From NCBI GenBank assembly GCA_947311845.1, contig CAMZMU010000059.1:41362982-41426981 (forward strand): DNA of 64,000 bases, read 5' to 3'. The notes beneath the pieces are model-generated. The model made no database searches. It had not been told where the DNA came from and was given only the letters and a program-made list of their open reading frames with translations. The translations under genes and the position numbers were made by a program. How positions within the stretch are numbered: the first letter of the stretch is position 1; every line of letters starts with the position of its first letter. Below are positions 43,762-54,000 of this stretch, one piece after another. The stretch comes from Poa pratensis (lineage: Eukaryota; Streptophyta; Magnoliopsida; Poales; Poaceae).

Positions 43762-44378
43762 TTTTTTTTTTGAAACTGTGGGGCAATTTTGCCCCTTATA
43801 TTAATTAAGAGAGAGTTGGAACAACAAGTTTAACAAGACCGAAAATAAGATACAACCGGACTACTCTCCCGGTAAAATTACTCCTAGACGTTTCGCTCCC
43901 GCGAGGATCCAAATCTTGGTCTCATTCTTGATCTTCGAAAGAATGGCTTGCGAGGAGATGTATTTGTTGCGGAACATCTTAGCATTCCTCTCATTCCAAA
44001 CCTCCCAAGACATCAAGAGGACAAGGGAGGCCAAAACCTTGCGGTTGTAGACGCCACCACCGGTCATTTGTTGCCACCACTCCTTGAGGGAGAGGGTCGG
44101 CCATAGGGATTGGTCAAATGTGAGGCCAAGACAAGCCTTTAAAAGTGACCAAACTCTAGTGGTGAATCGACAATGAAGAAGAAGGTGATCGACCGTCTCG
44201 GCGTTGCTTTGCAAAGAGGGCAAAGCCCACAATTTTGCCAATTTCTACGGGCAAGGCCGTCCGCCGTCCATAGCCGGTTTTGGAGGGCAAGCCACGCAAA
44301 GTACTTAGTCTTTGGAGGAGCCCAAACCTTCCACACCAAGCGCCTCATGTCCGAGGAGGTACGTAGCGCCCAAGAGGA
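43762..44378 (-). mobile_element. 5'-truncated LINE
   Basis: GGAAGGTTT at 43753-43761 and 44379-44387 is the target duplication. On the minus strand the insert carries a zf-RVT fragment, then the hairpin GGGGCAA/TTGCCCC (43783-43798 on the plus strand) and a poly(A) tail (T run 43759-43771). Confidence 0.8.
43861..44348 (-). pseudogene. LINE ORF2 C-terminus (zf-RVT), one frameshift
   Basis: MRRLVWKVWAPPKTKYFAWL and NRLWTADGLARRNWQNCGLCPLCK read in one frame. SNAETVDHLLLHCRF and WEVWNERNAKMFRNKY read in the next, so one base is missing near 44206. It is the same domain as at 40969-41778, with about the same order of motifs, but the two copies are clearly diverged members of the group. Confidence 0.85.
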
Positions 44379-44387
44379 GGAAGGTTT

Positions 44388-46054
44388 CTGAACTCTTTTG
44401 AGGCAGCAAGCAAACCTTGGTCGCTCGTCTGGTCGGACAAATAATTCCAGGTTCCGTCGATCCCCCCAAAGAGAAGACGACGACTTCAGTTAACGACGAT
44501 GATTAAACAAGCCAAGTTCGTGCTGCGCCAGTACGTACTATGCGTGTCTAGCCTACGTTGATCGGTAGTACTGCGACGCATGATCGATGGCTTCCGGCCG
44601 ATAGCTCCTGGTCTTAGAGTGGACCTCGTCCTGCCGCTGCATGCGGTTGCAGGCGGTCGTCGGCCGGTGGTGGAGGAGACGACGAGCACCGACACGCCAG
44701 GTGTGAGCCTCCCGTCAGCCCTCTACGAAATGTTCAGTGCAGTCCAAGAGATTAATTAGGGAAACAATTGCTCGTGCAGTTAACTAATCGATCTACGCTT
44801 TGTTTTTCTGATCTTCAGGAATAGTTTTAGTGACGTTCTTCTTTTTGTTTCGTTTTCCCGGCCGGTCGACAAAGTCCACACAATTTGCTGCAGTTGTTTA
44901 TGTCCAAATCATCGCTAATCCCGTCGCGTTCATGGACTCCGGAGAGCATGATTCGGGGAATCTGGCGATGAACGTGCGAGTAGAATAGCCGGGATTAGGT
45001 CGCTGGGATTGGGATTGTGATTACATTTAGCTTTTAAGGATCGATTACATTAGCCTATCAGCTTCTCCCATGTTTTGTTTTTGCTGGCTTCTCCCATATT
45101 AATTCGTCCGGAGCTAAACATGGTGTCCACAACGTACGATTGCACGACACACTCTTCAACCTCCCATCTTAATTTGCCTCCACGTAGTATATACGTACTA
45201 GCTACTCTCTAGTTAGTGGGGGGGGACAACAAATCCACAACCTCGACCGTCGGATTTACTCCATGCGTTTGGTGTAGTAATCATGATCGAAGAGGAAATA
45301 TTGCGTGCGAACGGGCTCTTCGTTGTCAAGGAAAAATAACGGGGAAATGTTTTGCATATGCGACCAAGCTGGAGGCCATATTTCATCACACAACAGAAGC
45401 ATTTTGACACATGAAAAAAACTGGGGCGTAGACTCTCGAATATACTTCTTATATGTTTCAAAAAAGCTGGAGGTCTAAAAGGTTTCGGGATATACAGTTT
45501 ATATACCGACCCCTCAACATAGGGCGTATTATGTTCCACTAAGATAAGAGTTTGACCCACAATTACTCTATTAATATACAGTTTATATGACTCAAAATTA
45601 TATAGCTACTTTAAAATACAAGTCTAATTACATTAGTTTTATGCCATAGAAATTAATTGTTAAATTAGTTGTTGGTCAATCATTGACTTGTCGAAGCTTA
45701 ATGTGTCCTGCATTGGTGTAGAGGGAGCATTGTTATATACAAGTGGCAAGCATAAGAAGACCAAACCTGATTCCCCAAGCAAGTTCAACAAATTAAATCG
45801 TTTTGCAGATTTACGTATAGTCATGAGATAATAATGATAATACTCCAGTAGGATCTTATGTTGTGTTGGCGTTGGTATAATGTGTTCATATTGGGTTCAT
45901 GCCTACCTAGCTTACTTACATATGCTACTATTTAATGCATTGTCCAAAAGTATTTGTACCTGTTTAATTACATGGTTGAAAAATACTTACAATGTTTACA
46001 TTCTATACATCGACGGGAAATACTAATAATTTTTTTAATTATAATAGTGAATAT
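44388..46054. other. Intergenic, no gene recognised
   Basis: Nothing supportable. The phrase tatacagtttatat occurs at 45492-45505 and again at 45576-45589. Confidence 0.35.
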
Positions 46055-46056
46055 TA

Positions 46057-46180
46057 CTCCCTCCATCCGGAAATAGATGTCTTAGATTTGTCTAAATTCG
46101 GATGTATGTACACACAAAAACATGTCTAAATACATCCATATTTAGACAAACCCAAGTCATCTATTTCCGGACGGAGGGAG
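46057..46180. mobile_element. Stowaway MITE
   Basis: A 124-bp element with near-perfect ends CTCCCTCCATCCGGAAATAG and CTATTTCCGGACGGAGGGAG, flanked by TA at 46055-46056 and 46181-46182. Confidence 0.95.
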
Positions 46181-46182
46181 TA

Positions 46183-46577
46183 TATAGATAAAGAATTACA
46201 TTGGAGTAGATTCATTTGGTTGTGAAAACAAATTGAAGATAGCTTTGCGAAATAACATAAACATCTATGATGCCATGGAGGGGTTGTCAGTGCCACATTA
46301 AACGGTTAAGTTGGCTCAGCATACCAGACCTGGATTAGCCTAGATGGCGGTGGTGTCGTAAGAATTATAGATTAGTGAGATGTATTTTACCTGTGGGACT
46401 TTATGGCATGTATTTTCAATCAGCATGAAGAATCATCATTACATATTATAAAATAAGGTGTTGACCATAATAAGTAACTATTTAAATATTGCTAGTTTCT
46501 CAAATCTGGGTTATCTTGTGGGTAGTTAATTTCACAAAATAATCATGGGTGTGCTTAAAGAATTAACGATCTATGCT
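46183..46577. other. AT-rich intergenic
   Basis: No gene or recognisable element between the Stowaway and the CACTA remnant. Confidence 0.3.
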
Positions 46578-46658
46578 TCACTACTAGATCTAGAATTCGG
46601 CTGTTCACTGAGCATCGAGACCTTTACTTAGTGTCTTTTAACGGGCACGCCGTAGAGG

Positions 46659-48711
46659 TTGTTGGATGTATGTCCAAAAGGCAATAAAGTTTAACATCTG
46701 ATTCATAATTATGCTTCATGATTCTATGCTATAACTGCGGTGACTCCTGAATATGTGATTCAGAGGAAAACACACTCGCACGTGTAGAGATATGAATAGA
46801 ATAAAATATACCCTAGTATTGCCTTTTAGACTAATTCGTTGTTTGCTTGAGACCACGTTTTCTTGGTCTAGGACATTGTTTATGTCAGCATCAATGATTG
46901 GCATATTGTTGGTGGAAACAATATGGCTGGGTAGACCCAAATCATTGATATGCTAAGTAAGATTCCAAAGTGTCTTTTTGTCCTTTGTGCAATATCGCAG
47001 ATGATTATTATATGACATGTCCTTAGACCATGAGGTTATTAGGGTTGTGTACATTGGAAGAATTACTTTGGTACTGTCATATGGCCGTAACTGGGTGGGA
47101 AAACGGCAGTCACTGGGTGGTTCTGAAGATGTGCATATATCCTAATATTCCAAGATCAGAAATTACTCCTCTGTCAAAAGAGAGATACTTTCAGGACCCA
47201 CTCGGTATGTATGATAATTGATATCCAATATGTTCTGCAGACAATGCATGATGAAGTTACATCATGTGGGATATCGGATTACGGGAATGAGAAAAGGAAA
47301 TTTATCGGTAATGAGATAGACAGAGATATAGTGAATCAGGGATTGATTCATGGAAATATCAGGAATACTTTATCTCGGGTAATTTCAGTATCGTGAGTAA
47401 TGGGAATGACGAATAAATAATCAACAGGTTCAACAGAGTGCCATTCGCATAACGGTAGCAGTTATTCAAGTAGCCCATGTATCTGACCCTGGCTGGTGAT
47501 TAGATGGAAACATCTAATTATAGCTACACGTTATCGAACCTGTAGGGAAACACGCTTAAGTCAATTCTAGTTTGTTGTGTATATGGTTGGTCTGGATACC
47601 GAGAGAGTATCACCGGAATGGTTTCTGTGTGGTAGATAATATCTTTATCAGAGAGATTGGATTATGCAGACACTAGGTGTCTTGGAGTAATAGAAACTAT
47701 TTCTATTACTAGTCGGATTTATTCCGAGGGTTTATATAAGAGGGAAATATTTATCCGGAGTATTTTGTCAGCGAACACTAGGTGTCCCGGATCATGTAAA
47801 AGTGTTTTATATGATAAGTAATTAATTCGGGGAATATTCTGTAACAGGAAATATTCAAATAAGAATTAATTAGACAAAATATTATTTAATTAAATATTAA
47901 TTTATTTAATTAATAAATAATTATTGGAAAAAATTAAATAAATTGGAGCCACCAAGAGGGCAGCCGCACCCCACATGGGGCGGGTGGGCCAAGGCGCCTT
48001 GGGGGGGAAGTTTCCCCCCATGGCCAAAACCCTAGATGGGCCAAAAGGCCCATGGGGGAGGCGGTTTGGGGGGAGCCTTGTTGGACAAGGACTCCATCCC
48101 CCCCCCCCAATTCGAATTGGGCAAGGGGAAAGCTTTCCCCTTCCCCAAACCGACTTAGACTAGGGGAAAGCTTTCCCCTGCCCCAAGTCCCTCCACCCTT
48201 GGCCTCCTATATAAACCCCCACCCCCTCTCCTATGGAGAGACACAAGTTTAGATCTCTTCTAGTTGAATTAGAGGTTTCCTCTCTCCGATTAGATTAGAT
48301 CTAAATATAATCTCTCTCCCTCCTTCTCATGTGTTGAGATCTCCACCTTCATATATAGCAACGGTGAATGCTTCAAGCATGAACGGCGAAGCCCTGCTGG
48401 ACTAGATCCGATGTATGTGTGCGAAACTCAGAGGGGTGAACTGTTGAGAAACGGTTGACTCTATCTCACAATGTTGGATCAAGGCGAGACACGAGGAGTC
48501 TACGATATTCTCTTGGCTAGGCTTAGCCGAGAGAGTTCTTCCACAAGCTTCATCAACGTCGTCATCGACATCCCTTCCGCTTCATGGTGTCGGTAACGAA
48601 TTTACAGTTGGATGAAATATGCATGTCTTGTCACTTGTATCTACATAGTAGATCTTGGAGGTTGTTGCGTAAGTTGTGGCGAAATTTTTGTTTTACATGT
48701 ACGCAACCCAA
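46659..48711 (+). mobile_element. Solo LTR, about 2.05 kb
   Basis: TAGAGG at 46653-46658 is repeated at 48712-48717. The insert begins TTGTTGGATGTATGTCC and ends ACGCAACCCAA, not the usual TG...CA, so the outermost bases are uncertain. The right part has a promoter-like arrangement: TATATAAA at 48208-48215 after a GC-rich region, then a pyrimidine-rich leader. There is no primer site, coding region or second LTR, so it is a solo LTR. The orientation follows the TATA box. Confidence 0.65.
48124..48215 (+). promoter_or_regulatory. Paired 18-bp palindromes upstream of an LTR TATA box
   Basis: AGGGGAAAGCTTTCCCCT occurs at 48124-48141 and again at 48162-48179, both perfect. TATATAAA follows at 48208-48215, 28 bp after the second palindrome. 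The arrangement suggests binding sites or strong hairpins in the LTR promoter. Confidence 0.6.
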
Positions 48712-48944
48712 TAGAGGCTATATATGTTGTGTGTGTGAGATAAAATACACTGGGCAAAGAGGAGACACTCGACAAATGAGGTATGTGGCACCCAACAGAG
48801 AGGCGTGCTTGACAAAGAAGGTATGTGGTTCTCGGCAATAATAATAGGACATGCGTCCCAGCCAGCGGGGTTGACGGGAAGGGGACAATTGCTTTTTTGT
48901 CAAGTGTCACCTAATGAGCACTAGGAAAATCAATTTTTTGTTGA

Positions 48945-50160
48945 CATTTTTACTCGCCAACAAATTTTCCATGACATGGTTTATGATATTGTACACATTT
49001 TCGGCACAAAGGTGTATCATGCTTTTACACACAATATTGCCAAAAGAAAGTTCCTTTTTTTATAAAAAATGGTATTTCTTTTTTTAATGCAAAAATGTTT
49101 TCTTTTGCGAAACAAGCACAAATAATATGGTCCAAAATGACAACACTCAAAATTTCACACAAAGTAGACCATATTGGATGGTTAATTCCCTAATAATTTT
49201 AATTTTCTGTGTTTCTAGCTACTTTCACACGTTAAAATGAATTCCGCGTGATTTTCTGGAAAAATAAATAAATATGAACTATTAGTGTGTTATAGTTTGG
49301 TCCCAATAATCATGTTAAAAGCTGCCTAAAAAGATTCTATGCAATAATCACAAAAGGTGCAATAGATTAATGTCCTTGTTATGAATAGATGTGTTGGCAA
49401 TATGGACCCCGTTTTGTAATAGGTCAGACAAAATGAAGAAAATGTAAAAAGAACCAATCCTTTGGCAAGGAGTCTATTTATGTTAACTTGTTGCTACAAA
49501 AAATAATAAAATTGAATTTTGACAACTTTTAAAATTAGTTCTTCATAAAATGGACTATAATGTGTGAACACTCACGGCTTTCAAGCCAAATGAAAATTCA
49601 TGGACATTTATGTGACATAATTCATGATAATGTGCCCATATTTGGCACATAGATGTATCTTGCCATGTCGCACAATATTGCACAAACGAATTTCCAATTA
49701 TTGGTACAAAATGTATTTTTTTTCTTTTTAAATGGAAAAATGGGGTTTTTGCTAAGCAAATGCAAACAATATAGTGCAAAATGATACCTCTCCAATTTTC
49801 ACACAAAGTAGACCATATTCGATGACCTTGACCAAAATTGGAATTCTCCTTTCTAGCTACTTTTGCGCATTTAAATTTATTTTGGCTCATTTCCGGAAAG
49901 TAATTTAAATTTGAACTAAGTATGTTATAGTTTGGTCCTAAAAATGATGAAAAAAATCATTTTAAGGTACCCCAGTAATAGAGTATATGTAATATCCCGA
50001 GAGGTTGTCGAAAGATTCATATCCCCTTCTTATGAATAGATGTGTCTGATTTTTACCCTTTTTTCAATAAAATGTTAAAAAAATGTCATCCTTTGGCATG
50101 AAGATGTTTTATGTGTACTAGTTGCCAGGAAAAACTTGAATTTTGACAATTTTCAGAATT
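48945..50160. repeat. Two diverged monomers of a ~644-bp repeat
   Basis: cacacaaagtagaccatatt starts at 49156 and 49800 (offset 644). Other paired phrases are ttatgatattgtacac / catgataatgtgccc, agctactttcacacgtt / agctacttttgcgcatt, and gtgttatagtttggtcc / atgttatagtttggtcc. There is no coding capacity. It looks like a short piece of a satellite or a duplicated repeat. Confidence 0.65.
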
Positions 50161-50968
50161 GGACCTATGTTCATATTGTTATTATATGATTTTAAAATAT
50201 TGGACCAAATATATATGATCTCAATGTCCAAGTTCAATTCGGCCCAACCATAATAGCTAAAGGTTCACATGCAATTATTTGCTTATATCAGTGGGCCAAA
50301 GTCAAAACATTTTCTGCATACTTTTCTGAAACACCATTTATTTTGAAACGAAGGGTTTGACACCAAAATATTTCTCACTTGAGGAGTGATCTACGTTCTC
50401 AAATGGAGTAATTACCTGGTCTGTCCAGCCACATACGTGCCGGTTACTCATGAGTGAGCACATGCACTGATGAAGACTAAACATGACTTAATGGAGCTAA
50501 CACGAGAATGTTATTGGGCTTGATGACAAGTAGATTAGCAAAATCTGTGGTCTTGGGTGGCATATTCTACAGGTTTAGGACCCAAGGAAGTTTCTGATGC
50601 ACGTTTCTGATTGGAATCTCTTGTTTGACAGTGCTGCCGGCTTCTCACTTCAAGAAAATTCCAGGCTGCCGGTGCTACTATCATACTCATCGAGATCTGT
50701 ATACCCCGGCTATCAAGATTTCAGCCGGAGACTTCTCAATCTCTTGCGACCGCTGGGTTCGTTTGTGCCAACCTCGTGTGTGAACTGTGAAAAGTTTCTT
50801 TGTACTAAATAATTAGTGAGACGCGTCTTACCACATTGCAGATATGCATGATTGGCCATGTCGAAGTGCAAGTGTATTTTCAATCTTTTTTCTAGCTACC
50901 AGCTCGAGTTTTCAGATGAACTGATCATCAATGCATAACTCAATGACTCAGACGCTTTGTTCAGATCA
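50161..50968. other. Intergenic
   Basis: Nothing recognised. A 71-codon open frame at 50597-50812 has no known motif and is probably chance. Confidence 0.35.
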
Positions 50969-51928
50969 CATTAGTAGAGAATATCCCCTCGCTCCCGTGC
51001 GCAGCAGCACCGGGGCGCCTTAACCCTAGCACCTCGGCCCGCCCCCACCCCCAACCCCTCCTCTCCCCGCCGCCGTCGGGCGGCGCCGCCGGCAAAGTCC
51101 AGGCGGCGTCGGGGCTCTCTGCGGCGGCGCTTCCCTGCCTCGGCGACGAGCGGTCCTGGCGGCGTGGCCATGGCGGCTTGGTGCTTGGGGCGAGGCGCGC
51201 GACGAGCTTCCGCAGCAGCGCTCCCACCTCCGGCGTGAGGGTGGCCCAGGCGGTGCATGTGGTGCGGCGACCTCTTCGTGGCGCAGCACGTCGTCCTCAC
51301 CGAGGCGATCTGGTCCGGGAGTGGGCCGTTCCGCCCGGCCGCCGGCGCGGCTCGGCGTCTACTCCGGCGACCTCCTTCGCTGAAGGTGCCGAGGCAGCAA
51401 GGTGGCGGGCGCACCGCAGCGTTATGGATCGGGGAGGCGTCGCCTCTAGATCCGGCGGCTGTGGCCCGCTGGGCCGATGGGTCTGGGCTGGTTCTGTCGG
51501 TGGTGTGTTTGTTTGCCAGGAAGCTCCGGTGGACCAGCTGTTTGGTGGAAGCGTGAGACGGTGCTGAGCTAATGCTTGGTCCTGGTTTTCGGCCGGAGCC
51601 GGCAATGACGACGCCCGCGGGTGTCGCATCCTTCTTGGAGGCTTTGACGTGGTGTCGTGCTTGTCGTTCTACAGCCCATCTCTCCGTGGGAAACCTCAGA
51701 TTCGGTTTCCGAATTGGGCGATGTTGGCGTCTCACGTCATGTCCCTCCTGAGGGCATCGTTCTTGGAGGAGGGCTCAGCTGGAGGGACCAGTGGTGTGTT
51801 AATGGCTTCCTCGGCGTGGTTGGCCGTGGAGTTTCCGTGTGTGTCAAGACTTGGCAACGACGATGGTGCTGAGCAATGGCGTGGTCACGACACTGGCTTC
51901 GTAGTCAGCTCTGTTTCGGCATGTTGGT

Positions 51929-52930
51929 GAAGGGTGCACCTCTAGGGTTGCCCAATCTTCACGGATTTGATGCGGAGGGACGAAGAACGCGAAGAATCAC
52001 GAAGAACACAAGAACACAAAGGGGAATTCGTGGGGAAAGTGAGGGATAACTAGCAAATCAACACGGACGAAATCAACCGGTAACAAATCCCCAAGGGCAG
52101 CTCCCGATTCTCAATCTCCAAGCAACCTTACTCTTAAGATTGTTTCTCATATCGGTCAATCCAACCGATCCAATAGCGTCACCCGAAGATGAAGGATTGG
52201 CATGTAATCTCAATTACAAAAAGAGGTTTTGGAATCCACTAGAGGGATCTTCTCCACAAGGGAGGTCTTGATTCATCTCCATAGGAGGTAACACCACAAG
52301 GGGTGGGAAGGAGCTAAGCTCAACTCTATCTCATCATCTTAGCTCTGCCCTACATCTGAGCAAAGGGGGTCCTATATATAGAGTTGACCACAAAGGGTAG
52401 GTGAGGGGATAAGATTATAAGGCACGTGGACCTTTTCAGCACGCAGGCTCGTCCCACCTCGGTAGTACCGGGTTGGGTGCGGTAGTACCGACCGCACGGT
52501 AGTACCGGGCCACTACCGCACTACTACCAGGATAAAACAGAGAGTTTCAGTAGCGTCTAGTGCTTCTCGGTACTGGGTCCAGTAGTGGGCCGGTAATACC
52601 GTCCTGGTGGTAGTACCCGAGCTTGGGGCAGTAGTACCGCCCACTTTGACTGTTGGCTCTTCTTTCTTTTCCTCTTCCAAGAAACCGTCTTGTCGGGCTT
52701 CATTTCTCGTGCACCTTGGTCATCCTCTCGTGTACTCGTAATCGTCGTGGCAAGCCTAGTATCAACAAGGTACGGAGGATGACGTAGTATACCATCCAAA
52801 AGGGTGGAAAATGAGTTGTTGAAGAGGAATGAGTTCACCTTTGATATCCATGGTGACTTGTGATGTGTTGGAATGCTTGACATGGTGATGGTCCTAGGTT
52901 GCACTACATCATGTGTCCGAAGAGTCTTCG
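51929..52930. mobile_element. Nested unclassified insertion with ggtagtaccg palindromes
   Basis: TGTTGGT stands at 51922-51928 and again at 52931-52937, a possible 7-bp target duplication. 52450-52640 contains about six variants of cGGTAGTACCG, a near-palindrome, among cactaccgc phrases. A T-rich block with TATATATAG lies at 52373. No coding region was found. The class (LTR fragment or other) is open and the ends are tentative. Confidence 0.45.
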
Positions 52931-53150
52931 TGTTGGTCTCCCCAGACGGTGGAGTCGGAGCTGCGGCGTACGATGACCTGTGAGGCAGTCCGGTGGTGAA
53001 GTTATTCGGTGCAGGTGTCGCGCATCTCCTCTTCGGAGCTCATCATCAGAATCAAAGCTGTCTACCTCCGTGCGAAGAGTCATCTGTTTGGCATAGGCCG
53101 ACGTGGGCTTCTCAACACCGCTCGGCAATGGTCTCCTTGGTAGTTTTCTC

Positions 53151-53246
53151 GTGAAGTCGGAGTCGCTGGAGAGTGATGACGACGACACGGTGGTTCTTGT
53201 GAAGTCGGAGTCGCTGCATAGTGATGACGATGACACGGTGGGCAAC
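53151..53246 (+). repeat. 48-bp tandem duplication
   Basis: Two copies start at 53151 and 53199, both GTGAAGTCGGAGTCGCTG..agtgatgacga.gacacggtgg, with four or five differences. They lie within the retroelement's 3' half and match single phrases in the sister element at 10125-11762. Confidence 0.85.
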
Positions 53247-53463
53247 CTCGACGACTTTAGCTTTGGTGGTGTGCGTGCAGCTTGTGTGGGTAGCCATGGT
53301 GGCTTTATGCGCTCTCGCGACGGTCGTGTTCCATGACGGTCGTTGGGGTGTTGTTTCGGTTTTAGGCCGGTTTCCCGTTAATTAACCGGCCAATTCCCAC
53401 TTCTTCTTAATTTATGAAAATGGCAAGTCTTTTGGCTCGGTTCAAAAAAATTAGTAGAGAATA

Positions 53464-54000
53464 CGCCATTGCTACACATCAGTTTTCCCAGTAAAGAAAG
53501 AAACGAACCCGGGGCCAGTAAGATCACGAGATCAAGTGTACCATGAAGAAGCCATATATACAAAGCAGAACCGGACACTTATCGCTTTCTACAAAGCTAG
53601 ATCGCAGTTCCATCTTTTTTCAGATCAGCCCTACAAATGTCCTGCTTTTAGGGTCTACCTTAATCAAGGAGCCTCCGTTTTCTGCTGAAACTGTATCCGC
53701 ATTCAGCAACCAGCAAGCAATAACCAAAATTAGAAAGAAAAAAACATGTTGAAAACATGATCCCCTGTACAGATAAAACAAGAATAAAACTAGCTGCAGA
53801 AGCCAAGGTATGCAGCTACCACTACAGGACTATAGTAATTGAGGGGTGTAGTGGCCCCTGGGCAAGCAAGGCTCTAAACATTTAAACGTGAGCATATCCA
53901 CTGCGCGTTGGCGATGATCCCTGCCACTGTGCGATAGATGGGCTCCTCGCACGATTGGGATCTCCACGTAGCATGTCTCCTCTAACGCAAAATCTAATCC
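53464..54000. other. Intergenic
   Basis: No gene recognised between the retroelement and the Mutator-like element. Confidence 0.35.

Larger units (their letters stand above)
46578..48925. mobile_element. Degenerate CACTA remnant, split by a solo LTR
   Basis: CACTACTAGATC at 46578 opens a stretch with decayed gtgtcttttaacgggcacgc phrases. After the LTR, 48718-48910 continues with cactgggcaaagagg, gacactcgacaaa, gtggcacccaacag and cttgacaaag, which look like worn copies of the ggcaaag/gcactcgg subterminal repeats of grass CACTA elements. No transposase. The right boundary is approximate. Confidence 0.5.
50984..53449 (+). mobile_element. Non-coding poly(A) retroelement with nested insertion
   Basis: The 14-bp duplications ATTAGTAGAGAATA lie at 50970-50983 and 53450-53463. 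The GC-rich 5' half, gtcggagtcgct repeats, tgtttggcataggccgac, gtgtgggtagcca, ccgttaattaacc and the A run at the end make it a second member of the family at 10125-11762, in the opposite orientation. The 3' hairpin (GGCAAG/TTTGGC) is weaker than in the other copies. Without the nested insert it is about 1.46 kb. No protein is recognised. Confidence 0.72.

Noticed and set aside
45213..45560. 115-codon minus-strand open frame
   Set aside because: No motif, no splice context and ordinary base composition; likely chance.
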